Below are positions 1-5,559 of a stretch of 7,673 nucleotides of DNA, in pieces; the first letter of the stretch is position 1; every line of letters starts with the position of its first letter. This DNA comes from Fimbriimonadaceae bacterium (GTDB lineage Bacteria; Armatimonadota; Fimbriimonadia; Fimbriimonadales; Fimbriimonadaceae): the NCBI GenBank assembly GCA_022842565.1, contig JALHPH010000071.1, positions 1 through 7,673 on the forward strand, in the 5' to 3' direction. The position numbers and the translations under genes are program-made. Below the pieces are notes generated by a model. It made no database searches and had not been told where the DNA came from. It saw only the letters and a list, made by a program, of their open reading frames with translations.

Positions 1-7
1 GCAAGAG

Positions 8-940
8 TTAGCCGTCCGGCGCGAGCTTGGGCGAGACTCGAGACATCGGAACGACTTCATTGATCATGCCTTGCCCGCAAGCATTGAGCACTAACAAAGG
101 GGAATCGACTGGCGGGGCAGGCGCCTCGAAATAGAGGCAAGTCGTTTGCTTGTAGGGGGTGGGGGAAATCGGTAAACCCAGAAGCGCCTCGGCCGCAGGA
201 CCATCGGTCGCCAGAATCACGGCGTCAAACGACTCTGGGCCGCCGCCCTCCGGTGTGACCCACGCCTGGTTTGCATCCGACTCGATCTTGGTAACACGGG
301 TTCCGAGCCGCATGGCCGCCGCCGGTATCGGCTCCGCGAGCCACTCTGCTAGCTGCTGGATGCCGAGCGGCGGCAACGCCGTTTGGCCCGCTTCAAGGCA
401 TTTCCACACAAACTGGAACATCGCAGCCGAACCCTGGAGCGAGCGATCCAGAAAAATGCCACCAAGGAAAGGCCTGAAAAACCGCTCGATAATGGCATTT
501 GTGAATCCGAAATCCCGCAAGAACTGCTCGATCGTCGTGTCGAGCAAAGCAAACAATTCTTCTTCGGTCCGTGAACTTACATGACGCCCTAACTTGAGAA
601 GTCCCAGCTTGTCAGAGAGAGGGAAGAGTCCCATCATGGCGGCCCCCAAGATCTTGTTTCGATTGAACTCGTGCAGTCGCGCTCCGTCCCAAAGCATGGC
701 TCCGGGTTCAAACGGGCGGCATTCGGGCATGCGCGTGGGCAAGTGACGTTTGAGCGCAGGGTAACCCGTAAAGAGAACTTGGAACCCTCGATCAATTCGA
801 AAGCCATCGACAATATCGGTGGTGAGGCGTCCTCCTACGTGAGCCGCAGCTTCGTAAAGGGTGACCTCGATCCCCCGTTCGCGGAGCACGCGTGCAGCAG
901 TAAGGCCCGCCAACCCTGCTCCAATGATGCCGCAACGCAT
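8..940 (-). CDS. FAD-dependent amine-oxidase/phytoene-desaturase-like oxidoreductase, C-terminally truncated
   Basis: Predicted flavoprotein oxidoreductase of the amine oxidase/protoporphyrinogen oxidase/phytoene desaturase superfamily; the substrate cannot be read from the sequence. Counting from the ATG at 940-938 (310 residues), the N-terminus has the FAD-binding Rossmann motif GAGLAG (7-12) with the ribose-binding acidic residue E30, then the family's second motif HVGGR (34-38) with DGFRIDRG (45-52). The middle carries the characteristic RFFRPFLGGIFLDR (153-166), and VILATDGPAA (241-250) is the late FAD-domain strand. The protein stops at residue 310 with APDG. Relatives as I know them run about 400-440 residues and continue into a C-terminal FAD-contacting block (GD...SINGA.SG...A type). 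The codons after the TAA read L-L, which resembles the family's continuation, so a nonsense mutation or sequence error is likely. A TTG at 958-956 would add six residues, but it lies 5' of the TACAAC promoter-like hexamer and is disfavoured. The gene is divergent from the PEP-CTERM gene. Confidence 0.85.
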   Translation of the reverse strand: MRCGIIGAGLAGLTAARVLRERGIEVTLYEAAAHVGGRLTTDIVDGFRIDRGFQVLFTGYPALKRHLPTRMPECRPFEPGAMLWDGARLHEFNRNKILGAAMMGLFPLSDKLGLLKLGRHVSSRTEEELFALLDTTIEQFLRDFGFTNAIIERFFRPFLGGIFLDRSLQGSAAMFQFVWKCLEAGQTALPPLGIQQLAEWLAEPIPAAAMRLGTRVTKIESDANQAWVTPEGGGPESFDAVILATDGPAAEALLGLPISPTPYKQTTCLYFEAPAPPVDSPLLVLNACGQGMINEVVPMSRVSPKLAPDG

Positions 941-947
941 AAATCGG

Positions 948-953
948 GTTGTA
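948..953 (-). promoter_or_regulatory. Start-proximal -10-like hexamer TACAAC (oxidoreductase gene)
   Basis: On the minus strand TACAAC ends 7 nt before the ATG at 940-938. It matches TATAAT at four of six positions, and no Shine-Dalgarno sequence lies before the ATG. The same hexamer sits at nearly the same distance before leuS and the gene at 5560. Read as a -10 element, it places the transcript start at or next to the ATG (leaderless mRNA) and excludes the upstream TTG start. I saw no convincing -35. Confidence 0.45.
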
Positions 954-1123
954 CCCAAGTGAAGTGGTTTGAACCCTGAGAGCCTGACTCATTCCGCATT
1001 CTCCGCACGAGGTACCTAGTACTTCTACCGTTTTTGGGTGCCTTAAGCCGGCTCCAACCACGATGATTTGAACCTAAATCGTTAAGAAATGGTGTTGCTG
1101 TGAAGGAATTTGGGCGAAATGGC

Positions 1124-1152
1124 TTGTTGTTTGCAGAAGTCACTGCTATAAT
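1124..1152 (+). promoter_or_regulatory. Sigma-70-type extended -10 promoter of the PEP-CTERM gene
   Basis: TATAAT at 1147-1152 is the exact consensus -10 and is preceded by TG plus one base (1144-1146), forming an extended -10. TTGTTG at 1124-1129 is a partial -35 (TTG conserved) at the ideal 17-nt spacing. Transcription would begin near 1159, giving a 5' leader of about 90 nt before the ATG at 1252. This is the strongest promoter in the window and points toward the PEP-CTERM gene. The rest of the divergent region (941-1123) holds nothing else I can support beyond the TACAAC hexamer near 950. Confidence 0.75.
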
Positions 1153-1173
1153 CAACGACGTAGATGGAGCGCG

Positions 1174-1189
1174 GCTGGAGGTGTCCAGC
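1174..1189 (+). other. Small hairpin in the PEP-CTERM mRNA leader
   Basis: GCTGGA (1174-1179) and TCCAGC (1184-1189) are perfect inverted repeats around a GGTG tetraloop, giving a 6-bp stem about 15 nt into the predicted leader. It is too short and lacks a T-tract to be a terminator. It may stabilise the 5' end of the mRNA or be part of a larger leader fold. I do not recognise a riboswitch here. Confidence 0.4.
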
Positions 1190-1235
1190 ACCGAAAGCTG
1201 TGTGCCTTCTCGCAGTCCATGATCTTTACACGTTA

Positions 1236-1247
1236 AGAGGTAGAGGT
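1236..1247 (+). promoter_or_regulatory. Tandemly duplicated Shine-Dalgarno (AGAGGT x2)
   Basis: AGAGGT occurs twice back to back (1236-1241 and 1242-1247). The first copy ends 4 nt before an in-frame GTG (1246) and the second ends 4 nt before the ATG (1252), so the two possible starts, two codons apart, have identical spacing. ATG is preferred because it directly begins the MKN signal-peptide n-region. This is the only gene in the window with a clear Shine-Dalgarno sequence. Confidence 0.65.
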
Positions 1248-1251
1248 GGTT

Positions 1252-1941
1252 ATGAAGAACATCCGCAATATCGCAATCCTGGTCGCAGCCTTCGGCGCTG
1301 TGGCTGCAAATGCTCAATCGTTTGAACTCCGCGGCGCAAATCTCGTCGGCAACACCTTCGTGGTGAACCCCGGCCAGAATTTCGACGTCGAAGTCTGGCT
1401 GAACCCCGGTTCGGCTGCTCTGAACCTGAACGGCGCTTATGTCGCTCTCGGTATCGGTAGCGGCTCGGCTCAAAACGGCACTGCTCGCACTGCCGGTGAG
1501 CCCCTGAACCTGGTTTCCTTCGCTGGTAACGCAGGTCCTGCTGGCTGGGCACAAAACGGCGCCCTCCGTGGTTTCCGAAACACTGCCGCTGGTAGCAACA
1601 ACCCGTTCGCGGGTTCCGCTCGACCTTGGGGCGCTTACTTCACCAGCCAAGACCCGACCGCACAGTTCGCTGTTGCTGCTCCTGTCAAGCTGCTGACCGT
1701 GACCCTGAGCCACACCCTGGCACAAGGTTCCTCGTGGAACGGCCTCCTCGTTTATCGATCGGCTGCTGATTCGGCTACCATTCCTGGCTCGCTCACTTCG
1801 GGCGTTGCAAAGGTTGGCGGCACCGGCAACTCGTTCGGTTCGGCTGTGTACCGCGTCGAAGCTGTGCCTGAGCCTGCAACGATGACTGCGATCGCTGCCG
1901 GTCTCGCCGCGCTCGCTGCTCGCCGACGACGCAAGAGCTAA
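1252..1941 (+). CDS. Secreted PEP-CTERM sorting-domain protein
   Basis: A 229-residue exported protein with the two sorting signals of the PEP-CTERM/exosortase system. Residues 1-21 form a Sec signal peptide (positive MKNIR, hydrophobic core, probable cleavage after ANA, before QSFEL). The C-terminus has the VPEPAT motif (205-210), a short hydrophobic segment (211-223) and a basic tail RRRRKS. In this system an exosortase recognises the tail during surface export; no exosortase gene is in the window. The mature body is rich in Gly, Ala, Asn and Ser, with alternating beta-strand-like stretches (FDVEVWLNP near 44-52, VKLLTVTL near 145-152). A cohesin-like beta-sandwich is possible but is inference only. 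Cysteine is absent. The gene favours GCT, GGT and CTG codons more than its neighbours. With its consensus promoter, strong SD and strong terminator this suggests high expression as a single-gene transcript. The ligand or structural role is unknown. Confidence 0.92.
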   Translation: MKNIRNIAILVAAFGAVAANAQSFELRGANLVGNTFVVNPGQNFDVEVWLNPGSAALNLNGAYVALGIGSGSAQNGTARTAGEPLNLVSFAGNAGPAGWAQNGALRGFRNTAAGSNNPFAGSARPWGAYFTSQDPTAQFAVAAPVKLLTVTLSHTLAQGSSWNGLLVYRSAADSATIPGSLTSGVAKVGGTGNSFGSAVYRVEAVPEPATMTAIAAGLAALAARRRRKS

Positions 1942-1960
1942 GCTCTTTCGAAGAAAGCGA

Positions 1961-1991
1961 GATGGGTCCCAAGCTTTGCTTGGGACCCATC
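1961..1991 (+). terminator. Intrinsic terminator after the PEP-CTERM gene
   Basis: GATGGGTCCCAAGC (1961-1974) and GCTTGGGACCCATC (1978-1991) are perfectly complementary, giving a 14-bp stem with a TTT loop 19 nt after the stop codon. A short T-run (CTTTT, 1996-2000) follows after AATA. The long perfect stem compensates for the broken T-tract. A small CTTTC/GAAAG inverted repeat (1945-1957) precedes it. The remaining 1992-2120 stretch before the methyltransferase shows no further gene. Confidence 0.85.
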
Positions 1992-2105
1992 AATACTTTT
2001 CGGGCCCACCATAATTCCGAACATCCCCAAGTCAAGAAGCCCGAATCCCATCCAGATAAACGGCCCCTAATTCCAACCGTAAGAACACTTTCTCGTTAGG
2101 CGCCG

Positions 2106-2111
2106 TAGTAT
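2106..2111 (+). promoter_or_regulatory. Start-proximal -10-like hexamer TAGTAT (methyltransferase gene)
   Basis: TAGTAT fits the TANNNT pattern and ends 9 nt before the ATG at 2121. No Shine-Dalgarno sequence lies between them (CCTCTCAGA). A transcript starting about 7 nt after the hexamer would have almost no leader. No good -35 is present at 17 nt. This is weaker than the TACAAC cases because the hexamer itself is less distinctive. Confidence 0.3.
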
Positions 2112-2120
2112 CCTCTCAGA

Positions 2121-2765
2121 ATGGTCTCTGTCACCCAAGGCTCCGCAAGTTCCCGACCAGCTTGGGTGCCCAGGTTTTTCGCGTGGGGGATCGAGCAGGT
2201 CATGAAGGTCTACGAACCGCAAGTGGCCGAGCACAAGCGCTCGCTCTTTGGGGACCTGTACGGCGAAGTCCTGGAGATCGGTCCTGGCACCGGTCCCAAC
2301 CTCAAATACCTCCGCACCGATGTACGCTGGACCGGAGTCGAGAGCAACCCCCACATGCGCGGATACTTGGAGCGCGAAGCTGACCGGGTTGGCCTCCAAG
2401 TCGACCTTATCGATGGCGACGCCATGCACCTGCCCTACGCAGACAACAGCGTGCAAACCGTTATCGGTTCCCTTGTGCTCTGCTCTGTGCCGTGCCCGCA
2501 AACGGTACTGAAAGAGGTCTATCGCGTGCTTAAGCCCGGCGGCGAGTACCGTTTTATCGAGCACGTCGCAGGAACTGGTCTCATTGGTCTCAGCCAAAAG
2601 CTGATCAAACCACTGTGGTGCTGCTGCGCCGATGGGTGCACCATCAACCGCCGCAGTTGGGAAACTCTGGAGCAGAGCGAGTTCGGAAAGCTCAAAATCC
2701 AGCACTTCCGAATCAATTTCCCGTTCGTGACGCCGCACATCTCGGGCATCGCCACAAAGGCCTAA
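2121..2765 (+). CDS. METTL7/TMT1-like class I SAM-dependent methyltransferase
   Basis: A 214-residue class I (Rossmann-fold) methyltransferase. Motif I is LEIGPGTG (51-58), the acidic residue that would bind the SAM ribose is E75 in TGVESNP, DGDAMHLPY (98-106) is the adenine-side loop, SLVLCSV (117-123) follows strand 4, and RVLKPGG with FIEHV (135-149) is the post-motif region. The match to animal METTL7A/B (TMT1, thiol S-methyltransferases) extends beyond generic motifs: LVLCSV, EHV, DGC (171-173), SW.TLE...F.KL..QH (179-195) and PHI.G.A.K near the end all occur in those proteins as I recall them. The hydrophobic N-terminal membrane anchor of METTL7 is absent here, so a cytosolic enzyme is likely. 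Alkyl-thiol or sulfide methylation is a hypothesis; a lipid or quinone-type substrate is equally possible. ATG 2121 is preferred over M28 because residues 18-45 also align with the family. A CCC run (167-169) precedes DGC. leuS follows 30 nt downstream. Confidence 0.88.
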   Translation: MVSVTQGSASSRPAWVPRFFAWGIEQVMKVYEPQVAEHKRSLFGDLYGEVLEIGPGTGPNLKYLRTDVRWTGVESNPHMRGYLEREADRVGLQVDLIDGDAMHLPYADNSVQTVIGSLVLCSVPCPQTVLKEVYRVLKPGGEYRFIEHVAGTGLIGLSQKLIKPLWCCCADGCTINRRSWETLEQSEFGKLKIQHFRINFPFVTPHISGIATKA

Positions 2766-2781
2766 CCTCGCCACTCCCGGG

Positions 2782-2787
2782 TACAAC
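2782..2787 (+). promoter_or_regulatory. Start-proximal -10-like hexamer TACAAC (leuS)
   Basis: TACAAC (followed by T) lies in the 30-nt gap between the methyltransferase and leuS and ends 8 nt before the leuS ATG at 2796. No Shine-Dalgarno sequence is present. Identical hexamers precede the oxidoreductase and the gene at 5560. It could give leuS its own leaderless transcript in addition to any read-through from the methyltransferase. No recognisable -35 was seen. Confidence 0.5.
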
Positions 2788-2795
2788 TCAGCTTC

Positions 2796-5513
2796 ATGCT
2801 GGAACAGTACGCCCCCGCTGAGTTTGAAGCCAAATGGCGCGCACGATGGAAAGAAGCCGATCTCTTTCGAACCCGCGAGGAACCCGGTCGACCAAAATTC
2901 TATGGGCTCGACTTCTTCCCGTACCCCAGCGGTGCGGGCCTCAGCGTTGGGCACTGCCGCAACTACATCCCGAGCGACGTGGTCTGCCGCATGAAGTTCA
3001 TGCAGGGTTGCAATGTGTTGCACCCGATGGGGTTTGACGCCTTCGGACTCCCGGCCGAAAACGAAGCGATCAAACGTCAGCGCCACCCGCAGCCCATGGT
3101 CGAGGAATACGGCGCAACCTACCAGCGGCAATTGGAGCTTATTGGGAACGGCTACGACTGGTCGCGGAGCTTCTATAGCAGCGATCCCCGCTATTACAAG
3201 TGGACCCAGTGGATTTTCAAGAAGTTGTTCGAGAAGGGCTTGGCTTACCGCAAAGCGTCGGCGGTGAATTGGGATCCGGTCGACAAGACGGTGCTCGCGA
3301 ATGAAGAGATCATTGGCGGACGGGCCGAGCGCAGCGGCGCGCTGGTCGAGAAGAAGATCATCCCTCAGTGGTACTTCAAGATCACTGACTATGCGCAGCG
3401 CCTGATCGATGACCTCGACGACCTCGACTGGCCAGAGGGCATCAAGAACCAGCAACGAAACTGGATCGGTCGTAGCGAGGGTGTTCAGTTCAGAATGCGC
3501 GTCGATCTTGCGGCCGCCGGACCCGATGAGGATGGCTTCGAAATCAAAGCAAGCGAACCGAGCTTCGAGGTCTTTACCACCCGCATCGACACGCTATTCG
3601 GCGTGACTTTTTGCGTGCTCGCTCCCGAGCATCCCTTGCTGGCCAGGCTCATGCCGCACGCGCCCGCCGAACAACAAGCGGCGTTTCAAGCCTACCAAGT
3701 GCGCACGGCCGGACTCAGCGACCTCGACCGCCAAGCGGAGGGTCGCGAAAAAACCGGCGTGCACACGGGCCTCTATGCGATCAATCCAGCCAATGGTCAG
3801 CGCGTGCCGATCTTCGTTGCCGACTATGTGCTGATGGGCTACGGTACCGGAGCCATCATGGCGGTCCCAGCGCACGACCAGCGCGATTTCGACTTCGCCG
3901 TTCAGTTCGGACTGCCGGTGATTCCAGTTTTCGAACCGGAAGCTGCATGGCTTTCAAACTGGGCTGCCAAAAGGGGCGAGTCACCGGACCAAGTTCTGGC
4001 GGGCTACTTACAAGATCCAAAGCGATTTCCCGAGGTATTCAGTTCAAAAGACGGGATCCTCATCAACAGCGGAGAATTCACCGGATTGGCGTACGCCGAG
4101 GCAACTCAGCAGATGTCGGCCTGGATCGAAAGCAACGGCATCGGCGAGCGTAAAGTGCAGTACCGCTTGCGCGACTGGCTGATCTCGCGGCAGCGCTACT
4201 GGGGCTGTCCCATCCCGATTGTTCACGATCAGGATGGCGATATCGAGGCTGTCTCCGATGATGCTCTCCCGGTCCTGCTGCCCGACGTGGAAAGCTACGA
4301 GCCGACCGATGATGGCAGCAGCCCGCTGGCGCGGATCGATGAGTTTGTTCGTGTGACCACCGCCGATGGCACGCTCGGCAGCCGCGAAACCGACACCATG
4401 GGCGGCTTCGCCTGTTCATCCTGGTACTTTTTCCGCTTCTGCGATCCGCACAACGACGAGGCCGCGTGGGACCCAGAGAAGGCCACATATTGGATGCCCG
4501 TGGACACTTACGTGGGCGGAGCGGAGCACGCGGTCATGCACTTGCTCTACGCTCGGTTCTGGACCAAGGTGCTGTTCGACCTCGGTCTCAGCCCGGTGAA
4601 GGAGCCGTTCCAGCGTCTGCAAAACCAGGGCCAGGTGCTCGCCATGACTCCCTATCGCGCCGCCCGCGAGGGCGAGATCTTGGGCGTCGGCGAGGATGGC
4701 ATCCTCATCAGCTTCGAGGAAGCCGCCACCCTGCCTGCCGAGGACCTTCAATGGCGATGGGCTCGCATGAGCAAAAGCAAAGGGAACGTGGTCACCCCGG
4801 ACGAGGCCGTCGAGCAATACGGCGCGGACGCGCTGCGCATCTATGAGCTCTTTGTCGCGCCGTTCGATGCCGACGTGCAGTGGTCCAATGATGGCATGGC
4901 GGGCGCAGTGCGGTTCCTCAGCCGGGTGTTCAAGTTCATCGCGACGACTGAGCGGTTCTGGAATCCGAACTGGCAGAGCACGCTCGCGTTCGCAGCTCCT
5001 GCTGGTCGCGCCGCAACCCTGCGGCGCTTGACGCACCAGACGATTCAACGGGTGAGCGACGACGTGGAGCGGTTCGCGTTCAACACCGCTGTTTCCACGC
5101 TGATGATCTACCTCAACAACCTGAACGACGCGTTGAAGGGGGATTGGTCGGCGCCGACCGACGAGGAAGCCGCAGCCATGAGCGAGGCGATGCAGTCGCT
5201 GATCTTGCTGATGGCCCCGCTGGCTCCGCACTCGGCTGATGAGCTTTGGAGTTCATTGGGCAAGGAAGGCTTCTCCTACGAAGCAGCCTGGCCCACTTTC
5301 GATCCTGAGCTCGCCAAAGATGACGAAATTGAGATCGCCATTCAGGTCAATGGCAAACTGCGCGACACCGTGCGGCTGCCTGCCCAGGTGACCAAAGAGG
5401 AGATGGAGCAAGCGGGCCGCGTCGCTCCCAAAGCGCTTCAGCACCTCGAAGGCAAGGAGATCGTCCGCGTCATCGTGGTGCCTGGCAAACTCGTCAATAT
5501 CGTTGTCAGATAA
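2796..5513 (+). CDS. leuS: Leucyl-tRNA synthetase (LeuRS), class Ia
   Basis: Charges tRNA-Leu with leucine (ATP-dependent, cytoplasm). The 905-residue length is normal to slightly long (E. coli about 860). Order of parts: N-terminal Rossmann domain with FFPYPSGAGLSVGHCRNY (40-57) and HPMGFDAFGLPAENEA (76-91); a reduced zinc-finger-like region (about 155-190); CP1 editing domain (about 225-425) with the threonine-rich FTTRIDTLFG (260-269) and GTGAIMAVPAHDQRD (350-364), which contains the conserved editing Asp; WLISRQRYWGCPIPI (461-475); a short leucine-specific insert (about 613-652); RMSKSKGNVV (657-666); an anticodon-binding helical domain; and a C-terminal domain with IQVNGKLRD (849-857). 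Odd points: the HIGH motif reads SVGH (first His is Ser50), KMSKS reads RMSKS, and the zinc-region cysteines known from E. coli are absent. ATG 2796 is the only start that fits the family's N-terminus (LEQYAPAEFEAKWR). No T-box leader precedes it. Confidence 0.98.
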   Translation: MLEQYAPAEFEAKWRARWKEADLFRTREEPGRPKFYGLDFFPYPSGAGLSVGHCRNYIPSDVVCRMKFMQGCNVLHPMGFDAFGLPAENEAIKRQRHPQPMVEEYGATYQRQLELIGNGYDWSRSFYSSDPRYYKWTQWIFKKLFEKGLAYRKASAVNWDPVDKTVLANEEIIGGRAERSGALVEKKIIPQWYFKITDYAQRLIDDLDDLDWPEGIKNQQRNWIGRSEGVQFRMRVDLAAAGPDEDGFEIKASEPSFEVFTTRIDTLFGVTFCVLAPEHPLLARLMPHAPAEQQAAFQAYQVRTAGLSDLDRQAEGREKTGVHTGLYAINPANGQRVPIFVADYVLMGYGTGAIMAVPAHDQRDFDFAVQFGLPVIPVFEPEAAWLSNWAAKRGESPDQVLAGYLQDPKRFPEVFSSKDGILINSGEFTGLAYAEATQQMSAWIESNGIGERKVQYRLRDWLISRQRYWGCPIPIVHDQDGDIEAVSDDALPVLLPDVESYEPTDDGSSPLARIDEFVRVTTADGTLGSRETDTMGGFACSSWYFFRFCDPHNDEAAWDPEKATYWMPVDTYVGGAEHAVMHLLYARFWTKVLFDLGLSPVKEPFQRLQNQGQVLAMTPYRAAREGEILGVGEDGILISFEEAATLPAEDLQWRWARMSKSKGNVVTPDEAVEQYGADALRIYELFVAPFDADVQWSNDGMAGAVRFLSRVFKFIATTERFWNPNWQSTLAFAAPAGRAATLRRLTHQTIQRVSDDVERFAFNTAVSTLMIYLNNLNDALKGDWSAPTDEEAAAMSEAMQSLILLMAPLAPHSADELWSSLGKEGFSYEAAWPTFDPELAKDDEIEIAIQVNGKLRDTVRLPAQVTKEEMEQAGRVAPKALQHLEGKEIVRVIVVPGKLVNIVVR

Positions 5514-5545
5514 CCGGAACGCAACGGCTGCTCCGGTCGTTGCGT
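5513..5545 (+). repeat. Two interleaved inverted repeats at the leuS 3' end
   Basis: ACCGGA (5513-5518) is complementary to TCCGGT (5532-5537), and ACGCAACG (5519-5526) is complementary to CGTTGCGT (5538-5545). The arms alternate (A, B, A', B'), so the two hairpins cannot both form as simple stems. The 8-bp stem has an 11-nt loop and the 6-bp stem a 13-nt loop. There is no T-tract after either, so a classical intrinsic terminator is not supported, although a role at the leuS mRNA 3' end is plausible. The first arm starts on the last base of the leuS stop codon. Confidence 0.55.
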
Positions 5546-5548
5546 CCT

Positions 5549-5554
5549 TACAAC
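5549..5554 (+). promoter_or_regulatory. Start-proximal -10-like hexamer TACAAC (gene at 5560)
   Basis: TACAAC (followed by T) ends 5 nt before the ATG at 5560, just after the leuS-end inverted repeats. There is no Shine-Dalgarno sequence. It shares the seven-base string TACAACT with the element before leuS. It is best read as the -10 of a leaderless promoter for the secreted-protein gene, with no visible -35. Confidence 0.45.
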
Positions 5555-5559
5555 TAACC

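Noticed and set aside
159..584. Plus-strand open frame (141 codons) opposite the oxidoreductase
   Set aside because: The minus strand encodes the flavoprotein core (RFFRPFLGG and following) across the same bases; this frame has no start signal or recognisable content.
941..1080. tRNA T-arm-like strings (GGTTCAAA followed by pyrimidine) on the minus strand near 970 and 1070
   Set aside because: The bases flanking the T-loop-like heptamers do not pair, and no acceptor, D or anticodon arms can be assembled.
1153..1251. Cyclic-di-GMP or cobalamin riboswitch in the PEP-CTERM leader
   Set aside because: The conserved cores of these classes are not present; only a short hairpin and a tandem SD are visible.
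835..1725. Minus-strand open frame (296 codons) over the PEP-CTERM gene and the divergent promoter
   Set aside because: It crosses a consensus promoter and a well-supported gene, and the product is Ser/Arg-rich with no family resemblance.
2766..2795. Terminator between the methyltransferase and leuS
   Set aside because: The 30-nt gap holds only a CCCGGG palindrome with no usable stem or T-tract, so read-through remains possible.
2067..3455. Long minus-strand open frame (462 codons) opposite the methyltransferase and the start of leuS
   Set aside because: It lies antisense to two genes with clear family motifs, has no recognisable domain or start signal, and is what GC-biased codon use in the sense strand produces.
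4416..5231. Minus-strand open frame (271 codons) within leuS
   Set aside because: It is fully antisense to the conserved catalytic and anticodon-binding parts of LeuRS, and the composition is that of a shadow frame.
5513..5545. H-type pseudoknot formed by the two interleaved inverted repeats
   Set aside because: Both crossing loops would be 0 nt, which cannot span 6-bp and 8-bp stems; alternative single hairpins are the realistic reading.
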